This document shows, piece by piece, positions 7,026-11,441 of a DNA stretch of 11,441 bases. The notes below the pieces were generated by a model, which did not search any database, was not told the DNA's origin, and saw only the letters and a program-made list of their open reading frames with translations. Location of the stretch: the NCBI GenBank assembly GCA_016935775.1, contig JAFGQF010000111.1:1-11441 (forward strand), in the 5' to 3' direction. The first letter of the stretch is position 1; every line of letters begins with the position of its first letter. A program made the position numbers and the translations under genes. The stretch comes from Caldifarciminota bacterium (GTDB lineage: Bacteria; Hydrothermota; Tepidihabitantia; Tepidihabitantales; Tepidihabitantaceae).

Positions 7026-7272
7026 CCCTCTCCAGCTTCGCCTTCAGCACCGCGAAGGCAACCTCTTCGTCCTCACCCGTGACCTCGAGCGTCAAGTTGG
7101 CACCGGTTTCGGCGGCCAGCGTGAGCAACGCAAGGATGCTCTTGCCGTTAACCCACATCCCGTCCCGGCCGACACGGACCCTGGACCGGTACTTTTCGGC
7201 TTCACGCACGAATTCGGCGGCCGGCCGAGCATGGAGCCCAACCGCGCCTCCAAGCACCACCGAACCGGTCAA
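7015..7272 (-). CDS. ptsH: Phosphocarrier protein HPr
   Basis: Small cytosolic phosphocarrier that receives phosphate from Enzyme I on a histidine. The TTG at 7272 is chosen because GGGGAGG lies 5 nt upstream; it gives 85 residues, the normal HPr length, and puts the phosphorylated histidine of GLHARPAAEF at position 14 (His15 in E. coli). A TTG further upstream at 7302 has no ribosome site and would add ten non-family residues. The regulatory serine site is also present: NGKSILALLTLAA has a serine exactly 31 residues after the active histidine, the Ser46 spacing. This serine would be an HPr kinase target if such a kinase exists; the surrounding residues resemble the Gram-positive NxKSI context. 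It is the first gene of the leftward operon and overlaps ptsI by 11 nt. No EII gene is visible. Confidence 0.95.
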   Translation of the reverse strand: MTGSVVLGGAVGLHARPAAEFVREAEKYRSRVRVGRDGMWVNGKSILALLTLAAETGANLTLEVTGEDEEVAFAVLKAKLERDDG

Positions 7273-7343
7273 CGGCACCTCCCCGGGACGGGCGCGCGCC
7301 AACCGGAAACGGCAGGTGTGGACTTCATCGCAGTCATTGGCAT
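7269..7343 (-). other. Possible leader ORF upstream of ptsH (24 codons)
   Basis: A short ORF starts at an ATG (7343) only about 7 nt after the predicted start of the ptsH transcript. It contains two further in-frame ATGs and ends with a TGA (7271-7269) sharing TTGA with the ptsH TTG start, a 4-nt overlap. This geometry is typical of translational coupling. The peptide resembles nothing I know, and a non-coding leader is equally possible. Confidence 0.3.
7278..7284 (-). promoter_or_regulatory. Ribosome binding site deciding the ptsH TTG start
   Basis: GGGGAGG on the minus strand sits 5 nt before the TTG at 7272-7270. It is the only good Shine-Dalgarno match near the 5' end and gives a family-typical N-terminus. 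Confidence 0.75.
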
Positions 7344-7356
7344 CCGAAAGCGGCTA

Positions 7357-7384
7357 ACTATAGCCGGGCGCCCTGCCCGGTCAA
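7357..7384 (-). promoter_or_regulatory. Promoter of the ptsH operon with inverted repeat in its spacer
   Basis: On the minus strand, TTGACC (7384-7379) and TATAGT (7362-7357) are separated by 16 bp, each one mismatch from the sigma-70 consensus. Transcription would begin near 7350, leaving a leader of about 78 nt before ptsH. A perfect inverted repeat, CCGGGC-5-GCCCGG (7364-7380), fills the spacer between the boxes, where a bound repressor would block RNA polymerase. The repressor role is inferred from position. Confidence 0.7.
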
Positions 7385-7386
7385 CT

Positions 7387-7410
7387 GCCCGCATGCCGGC
7401 TCGCGCGGGC
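7387..7410. repeat. Inverted repeat between the divergent -35 boxes
   Basis: GCCCGC (7387-7392) and GCGGGC (7405-7410) are perfect inverted arms separated by 12 nt, placed in the 43-bp gap between the two outward-facing -35 elements. It could bind a dimeric regulator, but arms this short and GC-rich can arise by chance in this base composition. Confidence 0.35.
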
Positions 7411-7427
7411 ACGGTCTTGCTGGACTG

Positions 7428-7456
7428 TTGACACCCCGGGCACGGAGGTCTATAAT
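7428..7456 (+). promoter_or_regulatory. Perfect-consensus sigma-70-type promoter for the pilB-pilC unit
   Basis: TTGACA (7428-7433) and TATAAT (7451-7456) are both exact consensus hexamers with the optimal 17-bp spacing. In such a GC-rich sequence this match is very unlikely by chance. Initiation is expected near 7462-7464, giving a leader of about 70 nt before the pilB ATG. Confidence 0.85.
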
Positions 7457-7463
7457 CCACTCG

Positions 7464-7541
7464 ATGGCGTCTGATTTCCGCGCGCTCGCGCCCTGCCCGG
7501 GCCGCAGTTTCTGCCAGCAGGAGGCAACCAACGATGGCTGA
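7464..7541 (+). other. Possible leaderless ORF upstream of pilB (25 codons)
   Basis: An ATG lies at or within 2 nt of the predicted transcription start of the pilB promoter. The frame stays open for 25 codons and ends with a TGA that overlaps the pilB start by 8 nt. The pilB ribosome site is inside it. It could be a leaderless coupling peptide, or an accident of the GC-rich leader. Confidence 0.28.
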
Positions 7542-9126
7542 GCCAACCAACCCCGACGAACAACAGCAGGAATCGGGCACCGCGCTCGAGGAGAAGTACG
7601 GCGTGCCCTTTGTCGACCTGACCAATTTCAAGGTGGATTCCGAAGTTCTACAGATCTTCCCGGAGCCGTTCCTGCGCACGAACAAGCTGATCCCGCTCTT
7701 CCGCTCCGGCAACACGCTGGCCGTGGCGATGGCCGACCCGAACGACATCCCGACAATCGACGAAATCCGCCGGATGACCGGGATGGAGGTCGAGCCGATG
7801 GTCTGCCGCTCGATGGACTTTTTCGAAGCGCTGAACCAGCACTACAGCTCGCCCGAAACGCCGGACCTGCCCGACGAAGAGGAAACAATCAACCTCGACG
7901 ACCTCCCCGACGAAGAGGAGGGCGGCGGCCTCGAGCAGGGAGCCGAACCGCGCAAGCTGGAAGAACAGGCGTCCGAGGCGCCGGTCGTCCGCTGGGTGAA
8001 CCAGATGATCATGCGGGCGGTACGCGAGCGCGCTTCAGACATCCATATCGAACCGACCCGCGAAGGGCTGACCGTCCGGTTCAGGATTGATGGCATCCTT
8101 CAGGCGATAGTCTCGCCGAAGAAAGCCCTGCAGCTCGCGGTGGTCTCGCGTATCAAGATCATGTCGCGGATGAACATCGCCGAGAAGCGCGTGCCCCAGG
8201 ACGGCCGCTACGGCGCAATCGTCGACGGCCGGGAAATCGACTTCCGCGTCTCGACCTTCCCGACCACCTACGGCGAGACGGTGGTGATGCGTATCCTCGA
8301 CCGGATGCGACTGCTGTCGCTGGACGAGCTCGGGATGATGGGCAACGCATTGAAGATGATGCGCGAGATGATCGCCAAGCCGCACGGGGTCATCCTCGTG
8401 ACCGGCCCGACCGGCTGCGGCAAGTCCACGACCGTCTACGCCATCCTCGGCGAGATCCGCGGCACCGACAAGAACATCATCACCATCGAAGACCCGGTCG
8501 AGTACGACATCGACAAGATCTGTCAATCGCAGGTGAACGAGCTCGCCGGCTACACCTACCTGGTCGGGCTGAAGCACATCCTGCGCCAGGACCCGGACGT
8601 GGTGATGATCGGCGAGATCCGCGACGGCGAGACCGCCGGGGTCGCCATCCGCGCGGCGCTCACCGGACAGCTGGTGTTCTCAACCATCCATACCAACGAC
8701 GCGCCGGGAACGATCACCCGTCTCATCGACATGGGCATCGAGCCGTTCCTCGTCGCCTCGGCGACCGAGGGCACCATCGCCCAGCGGCTCGTCCGCAAGA
8801 TCTGCACGAAGTGCAAGGAACCCTACGACCCGCCGCCGGCACTGCTCGAGGAGCTGGGCCTCGAACCGGGCACGCAGTTCTACCGTGGCCGCGGCTGCGA
8901 CCGCTGCCGCAACACCGGCTTCCACGGCCGGCTGGGAATCTTCGAAGTGCTCAAGATGACCGACCGGCTCCGCGAGCTGGTCGTCACCCGCCCACCCACC
9001 AGCGCAATCCGCGCGCTGGCGATGGACGCCGGGATGCGAACCCTCTGGGATGACGGCATCGAGAAAGTCCTGAAGGGCATCACTTCCATCGACGAGATAA
9101 TGCGCGAGGCCGAGAGGATCGAGTAG
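7534..9126 (+). CDS. pilB: Type IV pilus / type II secretion assembly ATPase (PilB/GspE family)
   Basis: 530-residue cytoplasmic hexameric ATPase that powers pilin or pseudopilin polymerisation. A T2SSE_N-type domain (about 17-105) carries YGVPFVDL and LAVAMADPNDI. An acidic linker (108-150) follows, with DLPDEEE twice at a 12-residue period. The ATPase core has SDIHIEP (168-174), VPQDGRYG (220-227), Walker A GPTGCGKS (291-298), the Asp box ITIEDPVEY (316-324), Walker B DVVMIGE (355-361) and the His box STIHTNDA (383-390). The C-terminal zinc site is Cys424, Cys427, Cys455 and Cys458. It resembles PilB/GspE rather than the retraction ATPase PilT, which lacks the N-domain and zinc cysteines. 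The N-terminus begins inside the usual MshEN fold, so the first RLGxxL-type c-di-GMP-binding motif is not seen. AGGAGG lies 9 nt before the ATG. Pilus versus secretion use cannot be decided from two genes. Confidence 0.95.
   Translation: MAEPTNPDEQQQESGTALEEKYGVPFVDLTNFKVDSEVLQIFPEPFLRTNKLIPLFRSGNTLAVAMADPNDIPTIDEIRRMTGMEVEPMVCRSMDFFEALNQHYSSPETPDLPDEEETINLDDLPDEEEGGGLEQGAEPRKLEEQASEAPVVRWVNQMIMRAVRERASDIHIEPTREGLTVRFRIDGILQAIVSPKKALQLAVVSRIKIMSRMNIAEKRVPQDGRYGAIVDGREIDFRVSTFPTTYGETVVMRILDRMRLLSLDELGMMGNALKMMREMIAKPHGVILVTGPTGCGKSTTVYAILGEIRGTDKNIITIEDPVEYDIDKICQSQVNELAGYTYLVGLKHILRQDPDVVMIGEIRDGETAGVAIRAALTGQLVFSTIHTNDAPGTITRLIDMGIEPFLVASATEGTIAQRLVRKICTKCKEPYDPPPALLEELGLEPGTQFYRGRGCDRCRNTGFHGRLGIFEVLKMTDRLRELVVTRPPTSAIRALAMDAGMRTLWDDGIEKVLKGITSIDEIMREAERIE
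7864..7920 (+). repeat. In-frame 36-bp-period acidic repeat in the PilB linker
   Basis: Two near-identical 21-base segments (7864-7884 and 7900-7920) encode DLPDEEE twice, 12 codons apart, in the linker between the N-domain and the ATPase core. The repeat suggests a small tandem duplication in a flexible acidic tether. Confidence 0.7.
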
Positions 9127-9149
9127 CCGCTATCGAACAGGAGTAGCCA

Positions 9150-10388
9150 ATGCCGCTGTTTCGCTACAAGGTCCGGGACAAGGAAGGCCAGGTAGTTTCC
9201 GGGACGCTCGAGGGTTCGGACGTCAACACCGTTGTTGAACGACTGGACACTCTCGGCTACGTCCCGATCACCATCCAGGAAGAGAAGGCCGGCGGCGGCG
9301 TTTCGATCGACATCGGCCGGTTCTTCGAACGGGTCAAGCCGGTTGACCTGATCAACTTCACGCGGCAATTCGTCACCCTGCACCGAGCCGGCCTGCCGAT
9401 GCTTTCGGCGATCGGCGCGCTCCAGGCCCAGACGCGCTCCAAGCCGCTGGCCAAGGCACTGGACGCGATCCGCAAGGACCTGATGGGCGGCACCGCTTTG
9501 TCGGCGGCGATGGCGAAGTTCCCGCGCGTCTTCAACGACCTCTACGTGAACTCGATCTGGGCCGGGGAGACGGGCGGCGTGCTTGACAACGTTCTCGACC
9601 GGCTGGTGATGCTGCTCGAGCACGAGCGCCGGCTGAAAAGCGACGTCGGGGCGGCAATGCGCTACCCGATCATCCTGATGGTCGGCTTCGTTGTCGCGGG
9701 CATCGTGATGGCGACTTTCGTGCTGCCCAAATTCACGATGCTCCTGACCTCGACTGGCGGCAAGATGCCCCTGCCCACCAAGATCCTGATAATGATCACC
9801 GACTTCCTGGCCGCCTACTGGTACGTGGTGTTCCTGCTGATGATCGGGGCGGCGGTGCTGTTCTACCTGTTCATCCGCACCGCGGCCGGACGGCTCTGGT
9901 GGGACCGGCTCAAACTGAGGATCCCGATTTTCGGGCAGATCCTCTACAAGATGGCGCTTTCACGCTTCGCCCGGATGTTCGAAACGCTGGACCGCACCGG
10001 CCTGCCGATCCTGCGCAGCCTTAACCTGGTGGCCAAGACCGTCGGCAACGTCTATATCGCCGGCGCGATCGACCGGATCGCCGAAAGCGTCCGGCGCGGC
10101 CGCGGACTGTCGGCCCCGATGCGCGAGGTCGGCGTCTTCCCGCCGATGGTCGTCCAGATGGTCGCAACCGGCGAGGAGTCGGGCGCGCTCGACGAGATGC
10201 TCAAGCAGGTCTCCGACTACTATGACAGCGAAGTCGAGTACATGGTCAAGAACCTGACCTCGATGATCGAGCCGATAATGATCGGGATGATGGGAGTGGG
10301 CGCCATCTTCCTGATTATCGCCATCCTGATGCCCTACATGGAAATCCTGTCGAGCTTCGGCTCGGGCGGCGGCTACGGGACCAACTAG
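9150..10388 (+). CDS. pilC: Type IV pilus / type II secretion inner-membrane platform protein (PilC/GspF family)
   Basis: 412-residue polytopic membrane protein on which the PilB-type ATPase acts during pilin assembly. The N-terminus has the family opening F.Y.VRD..G..V.GTLEG (4-22) and LGYVPITI. Two T2SSF repeats follow (about 66-189 and 269-391), each with the signature glycine-glutamate motif: AGETGGVLDNVL (138-149) and TGEESGALDEML (340-351). Three hydrophobic segments are visible at about 172-193, 221-241 and 377-397, the last preceded by IEPIMIG, matching the known three-helix topology. Length is normal (about 400). It lies 23 nt after pilB, with AGGAG 6 nt before the ATG, so the pair is one transcript. 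The gene ends in a TAG directly abutting the stop of the convergent peptidase gene, leaving no room for an intergenic terminator. Confidence 0.95.
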   Translation: MPLFRYKVRDKEGQVVSGTLEGSDVNTVVERLDTLGYVPITIQEEKAGGGVSIDIGRFFERVKPVDLINFTRQFVTLHRAGLPMLSAIGALQAQTRSKPLAKALDAIRKDLMGGTALSAAMAKFPRVFNDLYVNSIWAGETGGVLDNVLDRLVMLLEHERRLKSDVGAAMRYPIILMVGFVVAGIVMATFVLPKFTMLLTSTGGKMPLPTKILIMITDFLAAYWYVVFLLMIGAAVLFYLFIRTAAGRLWWDRLKLRIPIFGQILYKMALSRFARMFETLDRTGLPILRSLNLVAKTVGNVYIAGAIDRIAESVRRGRGLSAPMREVGVFPPMVVQMVATGEESGALDEMLKQVSDYYDSEVEYMVKNLTSMIEPIMIGMMGVGAIFLIIAILMPYMEILSSFGSGGGYGTN

Positions 10389-10392
10389 CTAG
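10385..10392. other. Abutting convergent stop codons forming a palindrome
   Basis: The TAG of pilC (10386-10388) and the TAG of the opposite-strand peptidase (10391-10389) touch without a spacer, creating CTAGCTAG. Any transcription termination for either unit must lie inside the opposing gene; I see no hairpin with a T-run at the junction. Confidence 0.9.
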
Positions 10393-11441
10393 AACCGGCG
10401 CAGCTCTTCGCTGACCGCCTCATCGATATGCTCGATGACGGCGGTCAGCAGTTTCACGACGGCGTCGTAGTCTGCCTCGGCGACGATGCCCGTGTGGGCG
10501 TGGATGTAGCGGGTCGGCCAGCCGACCGCCAGCGAGGGGACACCGGATCGGTGCAGGTGAATCACGCCGGTATCATAGCCGCCCCGCACCGACGTGAGGT
10601 GATATGGCACGCCGGCCTGTTCGGCAGTCTCGACGACGAAATCGCGCAGCCGGGTATTGGGAATCATCGAGTTGTCGTGGACCAGGATGGCGGCGCCGTT
10701 CCCGAGCCGCTCGTCGGTGTCCTTGCGCGACCGGTCCGGGTGCTCATAGCTGAGCGACACGTCCAGCGCCAGCCCTACATCGGGCCGCACCACCTCGGCC
10801 GCGGTGCGCGCCCCACGCAGCCCGACCTCCTCCTGGACACTGCCAACGAGCCAGGCGGTGTTCGGGTGCTTCCCGCCGGCCAGCGCCCGCGCAAGCTCGA
10901 CGAGGATGCCGCAACCGCCGCGGTCGTCCCACGCCTTGGCCATCATCAGCCCGTTCTCCATCTCGACAAACGACGATGAGGGCACGATCGGATCGCCGGG
11001 CCGGATGCCGGTTTCCTTGACGATGTCCACCCCGTCGACGCAGCCGATATCGATGAACATCTTGTCGATCTCGGGCGGCTTCTTGCGCTCTTCCTCGGTC
11101 AGCTCGTGGGGCGGCCGCGCGCCGATTATTCCGGGGAAGTCGCCCTTGCGCGTTCTGACCAGCACCCGCTGCCCCAGCAGCACCATCGGCCACCAGCCGC
11201 CGACCGGCAGGAACCGGATGTAGCCGTCGCGGGTGACCGACTTGACGAGAAAGCCGACCTCGTCCATGTGCGCTGAAACCATCACCCGCGGCCGCTCGGC
11301 CGTTCCCGGGACGCGGCAGACAACGCTGCCCAGCCCATCGCGGCTGATCTCGCCCGCCTTTCCCAGCTCGCGCGTCAGGATCGCGGCCGGCTCCTGCTCG
11401 TGGCCGGACGGCCCGAACGCCTCGGTCAGTTCCTTCAGCAA
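10389..11441 (-). CDS. M42-family metallo-aminopeptidase (5' end at window edge)
   Basis: Cytosolic zinc or cobalt aminopeptidase of the M42 (TET/FrvX/YpdE, glutamyl aminopeptidase or endoglucanase-M-like) family, which forms large tetrahedral complexes that trim short peptides. 350 residues are in view. The N-terminus LKELTEAFGPSGHE is the family start, so only a few residues should be missing; the leftmost codon in view is a TTG at the edge and the true start may lie outside. Metal and catalytic landmarks, numbered from that codon, are VSAHMDE (His58), AWDDRGGC (Asp172/Asp173), QEEVGLRGA (catalytic Glu204 with metal ligand Glu205), ALDVSL (Asp227) and RYIHAHTGI (His314). GGYDTG (287-292) is also typical. 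All ligands are present, so it should be active. It is transcribed towards pilC and belongs to a separate unit whose upstream part is not visible. Substrate preference (acidic, hydrophobic or lysine N-termini) cannot be assigned. Confidence 0.93.
   Translation of the reverse strand: MLKELTEAFGPSGHEQEPAAILTRELGKAGEISRDGLGSVVCRVPGTAERPRVMVSAHMDEVGFLVKSVTRDGYIRFLPVGGWWPMVLLGQRVLVRTRKGDFPGIIGARPPHELTEEERKKPPEIDKMFIDIGCVDGVDIVKETGIRPGDPIVPSSSFVEMENGLMMAKAWDDRGGCGILVELARALAGGKHPNTAWLVGSVQEEVGLRGARTAAEVVRPDVGLALDVSLSYEHPDRSRKDTDERLGNGAAILVHDNSMIPNTRLRDFVVETAEQAGVPYHLTSVRGGYDTGVIHLHRSGVPSLAVGWPTRYIHAHTGIVAEADYDAVVKLLTAVIEHIDEAVSEELRRF

Larger units (their letters stand above)
7368..7500 (+). repeat. 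13-bp direct repeat on both sides of the divergent promoters
   Basis: GCGCCCTGCCCGG occurs at 7368-7380, in the spacer of the leftward promoter, and again at 7488-7500, in the leader of the pilB unit, exactly 120 bp apart. A shared binding site for co-regulation of both transcripts is possible. The GC-rich composition makes chance a real alternative. Confidence 0.4.

Noticed and set aside
7511..7520. CTGCCAGCAG palindrome before pilB as a terminator or attenuator
   Set aside because: Its two-base loop is too small for a stable hairpin and there is no T-run.
7344..7748. Extension of the ptsH leader ORF to 159 codons
   Set aside because: The upstream part would be antisense to pilB and cross both promoters; only the piece after the predicted transcription start can be considered.
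8880..9623. Minus-strand open frame of 247 codons across the pilB-pilC junction
   Set aside because: It overlaps two well-supported genes on the other strand and has no family motif; it is a shadow frame.
1..11441. CRISPR, tRNA/rRNA, insertion-sequence or phage signatures
   Set aside because: None seen on either strand: no regularly spaced repeats, no transposase or integrase motifs, and hardly any non-coding space outside 7273-7533.

Overview
This GC-rich bacterial window is almost entirely coding. It is organised around one divergent promoter region at about 7273-7533. I see no tRNA, rRNA, CRISPR array, insertion sequence or phage gene. The organism cannot be named from the sequence. The high GC, frequent GTG/TTG starts, overlapping genes and gene mix fit an uncultured or poorly sampled Gram-negative-type lineage, but that is inference. 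The genes themselves are mostly recognisable, conserved families; the less ordinary content is in how they are combined and controlled.

Leftward from the promoter region (minus strand) runs a tight seven-gene block, with every junction between an 11-nt overlap and a 17-nt gap. The order is ptsH (HPr), ptsI (Enzyme I), a bifunctional phosphoglucose/phosphomannose isomerase-type SIS protein, a sugar-phosphate nucleotidyltransferase with a C-terminal hexapeptide helix, tgt (tRNA-guanine transglycosylase), and two tandem branched-chain-amino-acid-type substrate-binding lipoproteins. The last lipoprotein runs off the left edge. The block looks like a single operon. It joins the two general PTS phosphocarriers, with no sugar-specific EII visible, to hexose-phosphate interconversion, sugar-nucleotide synthesis, tRNA modification and solute capture.

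Rightward (plus strand), a perfect-consensus sigma-70-type promoter drives a two-gene unit: a PilB/GspE-family assembly ATPase followed by a PilC/GspF-family inner-membrane platform protein. Together these are core parts of a type IV pilus or type II secretion machine. This unit meets an oppositely oriented M42-family metallo-aminopeptidase gene (5' end cut by the right edge) with the two stop codons directly abutting.

The most interesting part is the 261-bp divergent control region. It holds two strong promoters facing apart, a perfect inverted repeat in the spacer of the leftward promoter, a second inverted repeat between the two -35 boxes, and a 13-bp direct repeat shared by both sides. 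Each leader also carries a short, nearly leaderless ORF of about 25 codons whose stop overlaps the start of the first structural gene. Several starts were reassigned from ribosome-binding-site position: TTG for ptsH and the isomerase, GTG for the last lipoprotein, and the third of three ATGs for the other lipoprotein.
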